Part shown: positions 36,184 through 44,533 of the stretch, one piece after another
How the letters are laid out: each line of letters begins with the position of its first letter
Numbering within the stretch: position 1 is the first letter of the stretch
NCBI RefSeq assembly: GCF_051251695.1
Contig: NZ_JBPOEU010000013.1
Span: 54,466 to 118,465 of the forward strand
Length of the DNA: 64,000 bases
Source of the DNA: Maritalea sp051251695
GTDB lineage: Bacteria > Pseudomonadota > Alphaproteobacteria > Rhizobiales > Devosiaceae
Direction: 5' to 3'
Notes under the pieces: generated by a model
Seen by the model: only the letters and a program-made list of their open reading frames with translations
What the model was told of the DNA's origin: nothing
Database searches by the model: none
Position numbers and translations under genes: made by a program

Positions 36184-37242
36184 ATGCGCATGTCGTCAAT
36201 TGATCTCACCTCTTCGGCTCCCAACGCATACGCTAAATTGCGTCCGGTACGCATCTGGCTTTATGTGATGGCGTTGCTTGTCTTGCTCATGGTGGTCGTT
36301 GGCGGGGCGACACGTCTCACAGATTCTGGCCTATCCATTACCCAATGGAAGCCGATTTCAGGCACCATCCCACCCTTGAATATCCAAGACTGGACCGCAG
36401 AGTTTGAAGCATACAAGCAAATTCCAGAATATCAGCAGATCAACAAGGGCATGTCGCTTGAAGAGTTCAAGGGCATCTTTTGGTGGGAATGGGGCCACCG
36501 CTTCCTTGGCCGTATAATTGGTTTGGCATTCCTATTTCCATTTTTGGTGTTTTTGTTTCAAAAGCGCCTGAATTGGAAATTGGCACCCGCACTGGCGACT
36601 TTGTTTTTCTTGGGCGGGTTTCAAGGGTTCTTAGGCTGGTGGATGGTGTCCTCAGGCCTTAGCAATCGGGTCGACGTTTCTCAATATCGCCTAGCCGCGC
36701 ATCTAGGTGCAGCGTGTATCTTGTTGATGGCCTTGATCTGGGTCGCGCGTAGGCTAAGAGAACCAACAGTGATTTGGGTTCAAAAGGGTTGGCCTTTATT
36801 GGTGTCCGGGTTGGGCATCCTTGTTTTTGTTCAAATCATCGCAGGCGCGTTTGTTGCAGGGCTAGATGCAGGCTTTTCCCATAATACATGGCCGCTTATG
36901 GACGGGAAGTTCGTTCCTGACGGTATGTTGATGCTCGTGCCGTCTTGGCTAAACCTATTTGAAAACATCATCACGGTGCAATTCTCTCACCGCATGCTTG
37001 CCTACTTCATATTTGCTGTGGTGGTTGGTCTAACATGGCATGGGTGGGTCAAAACTCAGTTTGATGGGGTACACGGCTGGATGATCTCCATTGCCGTTTT
37101 GACCGTTCTCCAAGTGGTTCTCGGCATTTTGACGCTTATTTATGTGGTGCCAATTCACTTAGCTCTGGCGCACCAGGCAACAGCGTTTATCTTAATGGCG
37201 ACAATCATGGCCTATCTCGCTGATATGTCTCATCAAAATTAG
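36184..37242 (+). CDS. ctaA: Haem A synthase (CtaA/COX15)
   Basis: 352-residue inner-membrane enzyme hydroxylating haem O to haem A for cytochrome aa3 oxidase. Eight transmembrane helices and conserved His motifs: GGATRLTDSGLSITQWKPI, WWEWGHRFLGRIIG, SQYRLAAHLGAACILL, VQFSHRMLAYFIF and LALAHQATAFILM. The start may be ATG 36184 or ATG 36190; AAGGG lies just upstream of both. A longer TTG frame from 36130 is unlikely. Confidence 0.92.
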   Translation: MRMSSIDLTSSAPNAYAKLRPVRIWLYVMALLVLLMVVVGGATRLTDSGLSITQWKPISGTIPPLNIQDWTAEFEAYKQIPEYQQINKGMSLEEFKGIFWWEWGHRFLGRIIGLAFLFPFLVFLFQKRLNWKLAPALATLFFLGGFQGFLGWWMVSSGLSNRVDVSQYRLAAHLGAACILLMALIWVARRLREPTVIWVQKGWPLLVSGLGILVFVQIIAGAFVAGLDAGFSHNTWPLMDGKFVPDGMLMLVPSWLNLFENIITVQFSHRMLAYFIFAVVVGLTWHGWVKTQFDGVHGWMISIAVLTVLQVVLGILTLIYVVPIHLALAHQATAFILMATIMAYLADMSHQN

Positions 37243-37299
37243 CGGTATTCAAATACCTCATTACTAAGTTATTGAAAAACAATAATAAAAACTTTGTGC

Positions 37300-37328
37300 T
37301 TGACGAGGAGTGTAATCTTGTCTAAATC
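37300..37328 (+). promoter_or_regulatory. Probable rplM-rpsI promoter
   Basis: TTGACG (37300-37305), 17-base spacer, TAAATC (37323-37328). This leaves a leader of about 60 bases before rplM, room for the autoregulatory L13 site known for this operon elsewhere. Confidence 0.6.
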
Positions 37329-37396
37329 GCACGACGAACGGGGTGAACTTTGGGAAACGCTCAAAGTCTCAATCCTACCAATTCAAGGAATTTGAA

Positions 37397-37861
37397 ATGA
37401 AGACGTACTCGGCAAAACCGAGCGAGATCGAGAAAAAATGGATCTTGATCGACGCTGAAGAGGTGGTTGTTGGCCGCCTTGCAGCTTTCATCGCAACACG
37501 TTTGCGTGGCAAGCACAAACCAACATTCACACCGCACATGGATTGTGGCGATAATGTTATTGTTATCAATGCTGACAAAGTGAAATACACCGGCAAGAAG
37601 ATGGACGACAAAATCTTCTACTGGCACACAAATCACCCTGGCGGTATTAAAGAGCGTTCAATGCGCGATCTTCTTGAAGGTCGTTTTCCTGAACGTGTGT
37701 TGGAAAAAGCTATTGAGCGTATGATGCCTGGTGGTCCATTGACTCGTGCGCAGTTGAAAAACTTGCGCGTCTATGGCGGTACAGAGCACCCACACGAAGC
37801 CCAAAGTCCAGAAGTAATGGACGTGGCATCTATCAACCCTAAAAACAAGCGGGTGAAGTAA
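37397..37861 (+). CDS. rplM: 50S ribosomal protein L13
   Basis: 154-residue ribosomal protein, binding 23S rRNA early in 50S assembly. Signature motifs WILIDAEEVVVGRLAAFIA and LKNLRVYGGTEHPHEAQ. The start MKTYSAKPSEIEKKW matches the conserved alphaproteobacterial N-terminus; AAGGA lies seven bases upstream. A frame from 37343 lacks support. Operon with rpsI, one base apart. Confidence 0.97.
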   Translation: MKTYSAKPSEIEKKWILIDAEEVVVGRLAAFIATRLRGKHKPTFTPHMDCGDNVIVINADKVKYTGKKMDDKIFYWHTNHPGGIKERSMRDLLEGRFPERVLEKAIERMMPGGPLTRAQLKNLRVYGGTEHPHEAQSPEVMDVASINPKNKRVK

Positions 37862-37862
37862 C

Positions 37863-38351
37863 ATGGCTGAACAAGAGACCATCAACTCGCTCGAAGAATT
37901 GGGCGAAGCTACAGTTGTAACGACTGAAAATGACGCGCCTGTTTATGAGCAAAAGCTTGACGCACAAGGCCGCGCATATGCAACCGGCAAGCGTAAAGAT
38001 GCTGTTGCTCGTGTTTGGATTAAACCAGGTTCAGGCAAGATCACAATCAATGGCCGCGATATGCCTGTTTATTTTGCACGTCCTGTGTTGCAAATGGTTG
38101 TACAACAGCCGGTGATTGCTGCTGAACGTAAAGATCAGTACGACGTTGTCGCTACTGTTTCTGGCGGCGGTCTATCTGGCCAAGCTGGTGCAGTACGTCA
38201 CGGTATTTCTAAAGCGCTTACACATTTTGAACCTGCGCTTCGTCCTGTCTTGAAAAAAGGCGGCTTCCTAACACGCGATAGTCGTGTTGTTGAACGTAAG
38301 AAATTCGGTCGCGCAAAAGCTCGTCGTTCTTTCCAGTTCTCAAAGCGCTAA
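37863..38351 (+). CDS. rpsI: 30S ribosomal protein S9
   Basis: 162-residue small-subunit protein whose C-terminal tail reaches the P-site tRNA. Ends in KKFGRAKARRSFQFSKR with the invariant terminal SKR and includes GGGLSGQAGAVRHGISKAL. An N-terminal acidic extension of about 35 residues before YATGKRKDAVARVW is usual in alphaproteobacteria. Confidence 0.97.
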   Translation: MAEQETINSLEELGEATVVTTENDAPVYEQKLDAQGRAYATGKRKDAVARVWIKPGSGKITINGRDMPVYFARPVLQMVVQQPVIAAERKDQYDVVATVSGGGLSGQAGAVRHGISKALTHFEPALRPVLKKGGFLTRDSRVVERKKFGRAKARRSFQFSKR

Positions 38352-38377
38352 TTTTCAAAGCACTTTTCTTGCTTTTT

Positions 38378-38408
38378 AAAAGGGTCGGCATTCGCTGGCC
38401 CTTTTTTT
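38378..38408 (+). terminator. Rho-independent terminator of rplM-rpsI
   Basis: AAAAGGG...CCCTTTTTTT hairpin: AAAAGGG (38378-38384) with inner GGC/GCT pairing, CCC (38399-38401) followed by a run of seven T. Starts 26 bases after the rpsI stop. Confidence 0.9.
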
Positions 38409-38497
38409 GTTTTATGTATCAAATATCAACAACCTGTTCTTGCGAGTTGCATTTTGAAGCGCTAGCCTAAAACTCTTCAAACATTTAGGTTTCCATT

Positions 38498-39379
38498 TTG
38501 ACACAGTCCCAACCCCTTAAGGCCGCCTATTGGATGGTCGGTGCAATGTCTTCTTTTTCCCTTATGGCCATTGCGGGTAGGGAACTTGGTGGTCGGCTCG
38601 ATACATTTGAGATCATGATGTATCGCTCATTTTTGGGCGTCATCATCGTGTTGACTGTGGCAAAGTTTGCCGGGACGTTAGGCGACATCGGATTTTCAAA
38701 ATTTCGTCTACATTTGATACGGAACAGCTGCCATTTCGTGGGGCAGAACCTGTGGTTTTACGCGGTCACGATTGTTCCGCTGTCTCAACTATTTGCATTT
38801 GAGTTTTCCTCACCTCTGTGGGTCGTGCTTCTAGCGCCTATATTTCTGGGTGAGCGCCTAACGCCAACCAAAATCTTTGCCGCCATATTAGGGTTCACAG
38901 GCATCTTAATCGTAGCTCGTCCTGACAACATTATCGTCGACCCTGCCATCATTGCCGCTGCGACATGCGCTATCTTTTTCGCAGGTACGACAATGGCGAC
39001 CAAAAAGCTTACCGGCACGCAATCAACAACTGCTATTCTGTTTTGGCTGGTTGTCATGCATTCGGTTCTTGGTGCCGCATCCGCTGGTTTTGATGGCCAA
39101 ATCGCCATCCCTGAAGGCGTTGAAATCCTGCTCGTTGCCTTGATCGGCGTGTGTGGGCTGCTGGCGCATTTCTGCATAACAAATGCACTCAATCTGGCAC
39201 CCGCTACCGTCGTGACACCGCTAGAGTTCGTCCGGTTGCCATTGATCGCTTTCATTGGATTTGTGCTCTATCAGGAAGCGTTTGAATGGCCTGTTATTCT
39301 TGGCGCTGTGCTTGTGTTGGTTGCTAACATCGTCAATATTATGAGTGAAAATGCGAAGAACAAGAGACAGGCTATATAG
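38498..39379 (+). CDS. DMT/EamA family transporter
   Basis: 293-residue membrane protein with ten helices in two EamA repeats (first about 10-140, with FEFSSPLWVVLLAPIFLGERL; second about 150-285, with TPLEFVRLPLIAFIGFVLYQE). Drug/metabolite exporter of unknown substrate. The start is a TTG at 38498; no ATG or GTG fits, and the N-terminus from it (MTQSQPLKAAYWMV) is normal for the family. Confidence 0.82.
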   Translation: MTQSQPLKAAYWMVGAMSSFSLMAIAGRELGGRLDTFEIMMYRSFLGVIIVLTVAKFAGTLGDIGFSKFRLHLIRNSCHFVGQNLWFYAVTIVPLSQLFAFEFSSPLWVVLLAPIFLGERLTPTKIFAAILGFTGILIVARPDNIIVDPAIIAAATCAIFFAGTTMATKKLTGTQSTTAILFWLVVMHSVLGAASAGFDGQIAIPEGVEILLVALIGVCGLLAHFCITNALNLAPATVVTPLEFVRLPLIAFIGFVLYQEAFEWPVILGAVLVLVANIVNIMSENAKNKRQAI

Positions 39380-39427
39380 CGTAAAACCCGAGTTAAGCTC
39401 GCACATTCGCAACCATTTAAGGTCTAT

Positions 39428-40102
39428 ATGCGCCAACAACCGACAATAGTTTTTGACCTAGATGGAACGCTTGCTGACACGCTAAGTGACCTTGTTGCAG
39501 CGCTAAATCGCACGCTTGCCCTTCACAAAGTGAAGAGCGTCGAGGCAACCCAAGTTGGGTTCATGACCGGCAGAGGAGGGCTAAGAGCGATGATCATGCA
39601 TGCCATCCAGCAAGCGGGCATGCCGATAAACCAAGAATTAATCGAAGAACTGTTCATCGAGAGCATCATTGACTATCAGCAGAATATGTCTGTTGAGACA
39701 GCCTTGTATCCCGGTGTTAATGACAGCCTCCAGCGATTCTCAGACAAAGGATGGTTGCTTGGAGTTTGTACAAACAAGCCGATTGAACTTGCAGAGAAAT
39801 TGTTACTTGAACTGGAAATCGACCAACTGTTCTCAGCTGTCACTGGCGTTGGTAGTTTTAAATTCAAAAAACCGGATCCCAGACACTTGATACGCACAGT
39901 GGAACTGGCTGGCGGAAATTGCTCAAAGGCGATCATGGTCGGTGACACGCAAAACGACATACTCACCGCACAACGCGCGAATATTCCCGTAATTGCAGTC
40001 GACTTTGGATATTCTGAGCATCCCATACAGACTTATGGTCCTGATCATGTGATATCCAATTTTGAAAACCTATTTTGCGTGGCCGATAAGTTGATCGGCT
40101 AA
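39428..40102 (+). CDS. gph: HAD hydrolase, phosphoglycolate phosphatase-like
   Basis: 224-residue haloacid dehalogenase-type phosphatase. Motif I VFDLDGTLADTL (residues 8-19), motif II VCTNK (about 112-116), motif III with FKKPDP (Lys), motif IV VGDTQNDI. The cap domain and length match bacterial Gph, which degrades 2-phosphoglycolate arising from DNA repair and oxygenation; other small phosphate esters are possible. Follows the DMT gene by 48 bases. Confidence 0.82.
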   Translation: MRQQPTIVFDLDGTLADTLSDLVAALNRTLALHKVKSVEATQVGFMTGRGGLRAMIMHAIQQAGMPINQELIEELFIESIIDYQQNMSVETALYPGVNDSLQRFSDKGWLLGVCTNKPIELAEKLLLELEIDQLFSAVTGVGSFKFKKPDPRHLIRTVELAGGNCSKAIMVGDTQNDILTAQRANIPVIAVDFGYSEHPIQTYGPDHVISNFENLFCVADKLIG

Positions 40103-40155
40103 TTGGCCTCAAACACCACCTCTCAGACAATTTAGGCTTCACCGCTTGACTCTAT

Positions 40156-40177
40156 TTAGATTAGTATCTAATTAGAT
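40156..40177. promoter_or_regulatory. Palindromic operator candidate upstream of sdpR-like gene
   Basis: ATCTAATTAGAT (40166-40177) is a perfect 12-bp palindrome; TTAGAT (40156-40161) and ATCTAA (40166-40171) form an overlapping inverted repeat. TTGACT (40146-40151) and TAATTA (40169-40174, spacer 17) suggest a promoter that these sites would cover. Fits autorepression by the ArsR-type regulator just downstream. Confidence 0.6.
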
Positions 40178-40201
40178 GATATTCGAAATAGATGAGTGGT
40201 C

Positions 40202-40471
40202 ATGAATTCTGTCTTTGAAGCTTTGTCGCACCCCGTGCGGCGCAAAATTGTGAAAACCCTCAAGCAGGGGCCAAAATCGGCGGGTGAGTTGGCGGGTATG
40301 TTTGACCTGACCAAGCCAACCATCTCGTCCCATTTCGCAAAGCTAAAAAAGGCCGAACTTGTGCGCACCACGAGACAGGGCAATTCCATTCTGTATCACC
40401 TCAACGCATCAGTTTTGGAGACGGCGTTAAGCGATTTGCTCGATTTTAGTGAAGGGAACAAAGATGATTAG
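40202..40471 (+). CDS. sdpR: ArsR-type regulator, SdpR-like
   Basis: 89-residue winged-helix repressor: FEALSHPVRRKIVKTLKQGPKSAGELAG then LTKPTISSHFAKLKKAELVRTTRQGNSILYHLN. No metal-binding cysteines. The start MNSVFEALSHPVRR at ATG 40202 matches the family; GTG 40196 is an alternative. The last bases overlap the SdpI-like gene by 8, giving the SdpRI pair known from Bacillus subtilis, in which SdpI sequesters SdpR at the membrane when toxin SdpC is present. No toxin gene is visible here. Confidence 0.82.
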   Translation: MNSVFEALSHPVRRKIVKTLKQGPKSAGELAGMFDLTKPTISSHFAKLKKAELVRTTRQGNSILYHLNASVLETALSDLLDFSEGNKDD

Positions 40472-41117
40472 AGTTTTTTCGCCACTAAACGTGGCCATGT
40501 TGACCGCTATTGGCTTGGCGTTCGGGTACGGTTGGTTCAACATTCCATTGGATAAACAAGTGGCGGTTCATTGGGATATTTTCGGTCAGCCCGATAGTCT
40601 TATGGCAGCATCATACGCGCTTCTGATCGCGCCCATTGGAGCTTCACTCATTGTCATAGGCGCGATGGCTTACAACGCGCGCATATCTCAAAATGAGCAG
40701 GCAGCGGGTAAATCTTTGGTAAATGCAAGCGTCACAATCGCTTTTGCCGCCATGTGTTTCGCGCAGCTTATGATCGTCATTCAGGCGAGCGGGCCGGGGC
40801 TTGATATCACACGGTTTGGCACCCTATTCGTTGGTTTTGTGCTGCTCATTATTGGCAATTACCTTCCAAAATCACAGCGCAATAAATGGTCCGGAATTCG
40901 AACCAAATGGACGTTGAGTTCCGAAGATAATTGGACAAAGACCCATCAATTTGCAGGCAGGATATTTATGTTGGCGGGCCTCGCGGCGGTGCTTGTTGGG
41001 GTGATCGGTATCCCGGCACCTTACAATCTCGGTATCGCAATTTTTTGCTTGGCAGCAAGCACCATCGCGTCAATTGCATATAGCTACCTCATTCGCGAAA
41101 GCGCAGGTGCCGAGTAA
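40464..41117 (+). CDS. sdpI: SdpI family membrane protein
   Basis: 217-residue protein with six transmembrane helices: an N-terminal DUF1648 region (PLDKQVAVHWDIFGQPDSLM) followed by the SdpI domain (GNYLPKSQRNKWSGIRTKWTLSSEDNWTKTHQFAGRIFMLAG). The signature loop NYLPK...GIRTKWTLS is the family hallmark. In Bacillus SdpI gives immunity to the SdpC toxin and signals to SdpR. ATG 40464 has AAGGGA six bases upstream. Coupled to the regulator by overlap. Confidence 0.85.
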   Translation: MIRVFSPLNVAMLTAIGLAFGYGWFNIPLDKQVAVHWDIFGQPDSLMAASYALLIAPIGASLIVIGAMAYNARISQNEQAAGKSLVNASVTIAFAAMCFAQLMIVIQASGPGLDITRFGTLFVGFVLLIIGNYLPKSQRNKWSGIRTKWTLSSEDNWTKTHQFAGRIFMLAGLAAVLVGVIGIPAPYNLGIAIFCLAASTIASIAYSYLIRESAGAE

Positions 41118-41140
41118 GTGTTGCAGCTAAAGTGGTGCCG

Positions 41141-42433
41141 CTATCGCGCGGCACTGCCTTTTCCCAACGAAATCGGCTGGTAATTGGCAATCACATCACC
41201 AATTATGTCGCAAGCACGCTCACGGCCATCTTCCGCACGCAGCTTTGCAGCCATATTCTCGGCGCTATTTTTGAATTCTTCATTGGTTGCCAATTGGCGC
41301 AAAGCGTAGGCCAAATCATCGGATGTTAGCTTGCGCAACGCCACAGGCTTTGGGCCACAGCCAAGCACATGTATCCGACGACCCCAAAATGGCTGATCCA
41401 TTGTTTGCGGCACGACAAAAGTTGGCTTGCCAGCGTGAAGCCCAGCAGATGTGGTGCCCGCGCCGCCATGATGCACGACGCCACGCACATATTTGAACAG
41501 CTTGTCATGCGGCGCGCGACGAATGGCGTAGATCGTATCAGGCAAGTCTTCCGGGTTTATACCGCCCCAACCACGCCCAACAACAACACGGCCCCCCCAT
41601 TTAGCAACGGCGTCTTTCAGTATCTGCGTATTCCGCTCAGCACCAAATGGCATCGACCCAAAGCCGACATAAATCGGCTCGGAGCCATTGGCCAAAAATT
41701 CTTTAAAACTGTCGCTTGGTTCCCAGTCAGCTTGGTCTTTTAACTGCCAGTAGCCAGTGACGTGGGCGGTTTTGGGCCAATCGTCCGGTCGATGGCTAAC
41801 TTGGGATGAATAGGCGTAAAGCGCAGGCAGATCATGCCCGTGATTGTCCTTGAAAAACCCGCCCTTTTTGCGTGGTTCCATGCCCATCAACGATTTGCGC
41901 AATTTATTGCGCGGCCAATCATAAAACATCTGCTGCCAGTTCATCGGCGCATGAGAAATATAATTGAATGCTGGGCCCAAATCGGGACCGTCATAAGCAA
42001 CAATTGGGAATTCGCTGGTCGCAGTAAGAGGCTGCAGCGCCGACATGATCACCGGAATGTCCAACGCTTCGCCGATATCGATGCAAAAGGTGGTGTTCAT
42101 ATTTGCCATCAGCAAATCGGCACCCTGGGCCATTTCCCATGAACGGCGCGCGGCAATTTCCACAATCTTTTGGCCCTGGCGCATCAGTTTTGGCGCGCTC
42201 GTCAGTAGTGTTTTGGTGACGACTTCATCCAAGTTGGATTGTTTTACAAAGGCTTGAATGTTTCGACCAAGCGAGAAAAATTCGAGACCTGCGGTCTCAA
42301 TCATCTCTTTAAAGTCGTTGGGCGCACCCAGAACAACCGAATATCCTCGATCCCGAAGAGCAACTGCCAGCGCAACATATGGCTGGACATCACCTTGCGT
42401 GCCGATCGTGGCGATCGCAATGCGTTTTGCCAT
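41141..42433 (-). CDS. GT1 glycosyltransferase (sterol/macrolide UGT-like)
   Basis: 430-residue GT-B enzyme of the UDP-glycosyltransferase class. N-terminal IAIATIGTQGDVQPYVALAVALRDRGYSV is the glycosyltransferase family 28-like domain; the C-terminal donor-binding motif is VVHHGGAGTTSAGLHAGKP followed by DQPFWGRRI. Related proteins glucosylate sterols, hopanoids, rhamnolipid precursors or polyketides; the acceptor is unknown. The ATG at 42433 has GAGG upstream, so the longer frame from 42496 is rejected. Confidence 0.85.
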   Translation of the reverse strand: MAKRIAIATIGTQGDVQPYVALAVALRDRGYSVVLGAPNDFKEMIETAGLEFFSLGRNIQAFVKQSNLDEVVTKTLLTSAPKLMRQGQKIVEIAARRSWEMAQGADLLMANMNTTFCIDIGEALDIPVIMSALQPLTATSEFPIVAYDGPDLGPAFNYISHAPMNWQQMFYDWPRNKLRKSLMGMEPRKKGGFFKDNHGHDLPALYAYSSQVSHRPDDWPKTAHVTGYWQLKDQADWEPSDSFKEFLANGSEPIYVGFGSMPFGAERNTQILKDAVAKWGGRVVVGRGWGGINPEDLPDTIYAIRRAPHDKLFKYVRGVVHHGGAGTTSAGLHAGKPTFVVPQTMDQPFWGRRIHVLGCGPKPVALRKLTSDDLAYALRQLATNEEFKNSAENMAAKLRAEDGRERACDIIGDVIANYQPISLGKGSAAR

Positions 42434-42576
42434 CAAAACCTCACTTCCTATAACTCCACAGCGCTTTTGAAGCGCCGCGCCCAAACATCGAACCATTTAC
42501 AACACCATGCGGCGCAGATAGAACAGCGCAATTGGACACATTTGTTTCGCATAATCAACCAAAGAGGGCAAGTATC

Positions 42577-43629
42577 ATGAGCCAGAAGCTCAACGCCGCA
42601 CTGCTGGGTGCATCCGGATATACGGGTGCTGATTTGATGCGATTAGGTGTCTTACATCCACATGTTCAATTTAAGGCCCTAACTGCAAACACCCATGCGG
42701 GCAAAGCCGTAGAGGACGTGTTTCCGCACTTAGGTGGGGTTGAATTGCCAACTTTGCAACGGGCAGAAGAGCTAGATTGGGCAGAATTTGACGTTATTTT
42801 TTGCGGGTTGCCACACGCAACGAGCCAAAAAATTGTAAGTGAAATCATTACAAAAACCGACCGGCCCAAGATTGTGGATATGTCCGCTGACTTTCGCTTG
42901 AGAGACCCGGCGCAGTATAAAAACTGGTACGGCAATGACCATATTGACCCAAAACTGCAAGAAATCGCTGCCTACGGACTGACGGAACACAATCGCGACG
43001 CGATTCGGGAGAAGCGGATCATCGCTTGCCCTGGCTGTTACCCCACCGCTGTTCTGTTGGCATTGTTGCCCTTGGCCAAAGCCAATTTGATCAATGTGGA
43101 CGCGATCATTGTGGATGCGAAATCCGGCGTAACTGGCGCGGGTAGGGGACTGAAACAAAATACACTCGCCGCCGAAGCAGGGGAAAGTCTTTCTCCTTAT
43201 GCCGTCGGCGCCCATCGCCATACTGCCGAGTTGGAACAAGAACTCGGCGCCGTCGCCGGCAAAGAGATCAAAGTCAATTTCACCCCCCACCTTATCCCTA
43301 TGAGTCGGGGCGAATTGATCACTGCGCACTTAGAGCTATCGAATGGCAAAACCGCGGCCGATTTGCGCAGTGCGCTTGAAACGGCTTATTCGAACGAGCC
43401 TTTTGTTAGGGTGTTGAGCGAAGGCAAAATGCCCTCAACCGGCATGGTGCGCGGCTCTAATTCGTGCGTTATCAATGTGTTTGAAGACCGCATTCCGGGT
43501 AGAGCAATAGTGATCGCCGCGCTTGATAATTTGGTCAAGGGTAGTGCCGGGCAGGCGCTACAAAACTTCAACGTCGCGTTCGGTTTTGAAGAAACAACAG
43601 GCTTAAGCCAACAACCAATGTTCCCTTAA
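42577..43629 (+). CDS. argC: N-acetyl-gamma-glutamyl-phosphate reductase
   Basis: 350-residue NADPH-dependent reductase, third step of arginine synthesis. NADP motif LLGASGYTGADLMRL, catalytic Cys in IACPGCYPTAVLLALLPL, catalytic His in GAHRHTAELEQEL. The ATG at 42577 has GAGGG upstream. In Hyphomicrobiales argC commonly follows rplM-rpsI; here about 4.2 kb with five other genes separates them. Confidence 0.96.
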   Translation: MSQKLNAALLGASGYTGADLMRLGVLHPHVQFKALTANTHAGKAVEDVFPHLGGVELPTLQRAEELDWAEFDVIFCGLPHATSQKIVSEIITKTDRPKIVDMSADFRLRDPAQYKNWYGNDHIDPKLQEIAAYGLTEHNRDAIREKRIIACPGCYPTAVLLALLPLAKANLINVDAIIVDAKSGVTGAGRGLKQNTLAAEAGESLSPYAVGAHRHTAELEQELGAVAGKEIKVNFTPHLIPMSRGELITAHLELSNGKTAADLRSALETAYSNEPFVRVLSEGKMPSTGMVRGSNSCVINVFEDRIPGRAIVIAALDNLVKGSAGQALQNFNVAFGFEETTGLSQQPMFP

Positions 43630-43654
43630 GTTCAATTGCTTACCACTCAAAGCA

Positions 43655-43686
43655 GAATCATTTTGGCAACATCTTGAATCATTTTG
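43655..43686. repeat. Direct repeat with 21-bp period
   Basis: GAATCATTTTG occurs at 43655-43665 and again at 43676-43686, exactly 21 bases (two helical turns) apart, just after argC. The spacing suits cooperative protein binding; no role is known. Confidence 0.4.
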
Positions 43687-43691
43687 TGAAC

Positions 43692-43720
43692 AGCGCTAAC
43701 CTTTCAAAAGGTTCAGCGCT
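43692..43720 (+). terminator. Strong hairpin after argC, no T-run
   Basis: AGCGCTAACCTTT (43692-43704), loop CA, AAAGGTT (43707-43713), one bulged C, AGCGCT (43715-43720). Thirteen base pairs with one bulge. No run of T follows, so it may be an attenuator, an mRNA stabiliser or a weak terminator for argC. Confidence 0.5.
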
Positions 43721-43845
43721 GCCTGCTGCGTGCGTCCCGTTGGGATTGGTGAAAGCGCTTTCTGTACTTTGCAAATCGTCAATCATTGCGACGATGTGTT
43801 GGCAATGCACGCACTGACAAATTGATCGTCGCCAATGGGACGAAT

Positions 43846-44532
43846 ATGTATACTGAAGAACAGATTAAGGGCTACGCGAAAGCCTTGCGCAACGCGCTGT
43901 CATCGCGAAATTCAGAATTTTCTCACTCAGATTGCTTGGAAATCATTGCAGAAACGGTCGGCGAGAAAAGCTGGAACCATCTGAGCGCAAATTTGCGGAA
44001 AACGCCCAATGAATGTCGAAATAACCAAATTCCCGACGGCTGGTCCTTTATTGGACGGGATCATCTGGAATGCTACAATGCTCGACTTGAAGGGGAGGCC
44101 CACGCCAAGGAAATGGTGATTGACTGCATCGAAGCGCGTGCCAACACGTTTGCTTCGCTTATGCAGTTCATTTCTGCAAAAACATATTTGGGAAGTCATA
44201 TACGAATGGCCGCAGAAGTTGCGACGCGAAACGCTGGGCCCACAAGCCTGTGGATGCGCGTTGATGGAAAGCCGAATAGCACGCTCGCATTCGACAACAT
44301 GGTCGACGTGGCGCCCTATCGAGCGCTCGAAGGCACCAACGAATGGACACCGCTAGAGCTGGTGCTGGACGTGCCCGACGGTGCAGATATCGTCAACTTT
44401 GGTTGTATGTTGTCTGGCAGCGGCATGGCCCGGTTTCGCAACATCAAGTTTGAAAAAGTGGACAATTCGGTCCCGGTGTCTGGTGGACGAAAATATGGTG
44501 GTGATGAACCAACAAACTTGGGACTGAACTAA
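43846..44532 (+). CDS. Unknown protein: glyoxalase-related N-domain plus carbohydrate-binding-like C-domain
   Basis: 228 residues from ATG 43846 (a TTG frame from 43786 is less likely). The N-terminal region (MYTEEQIKGYAKALRNALSSR then SHSDCLEIIAETVGEKSWNHL) resembles the short glyoxalase-related-protein domain found fused to many partners in alphaproteobacteria. The C-terminal part (about 100-215), containing SLWMRVDG, LAFDNM and ELVLDVPDGADIVNFGCMLSGSG, resembles a beta-sandwich domain often fused to AraC or MerR regulators. No catalytic residues can be assigned. Converges with the MarR gene, one base between their stops. Confidence 0.6.
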   Translation: MYTEEQIKGYAKALRNALSSRNSEFSHSDCLEIIAETVGEKSWNHLSANLRKTPNECRNNQIPDGWSFIGRDHLECYNARLEGEAHAKEMVIDCIEARANTFASLMQFISAKTYLGSHIRMAAEVATRNAGPTSLWMRVDGKPNSTLAFDNMVDVAPYRALEGTNEWTPLELVLDVPDGADIVNFGCMLSGSGMARFRNIKFEKVDNSVPVSGGRKYGGDEPTNLGLN

Positions 44533-44533
44533 T

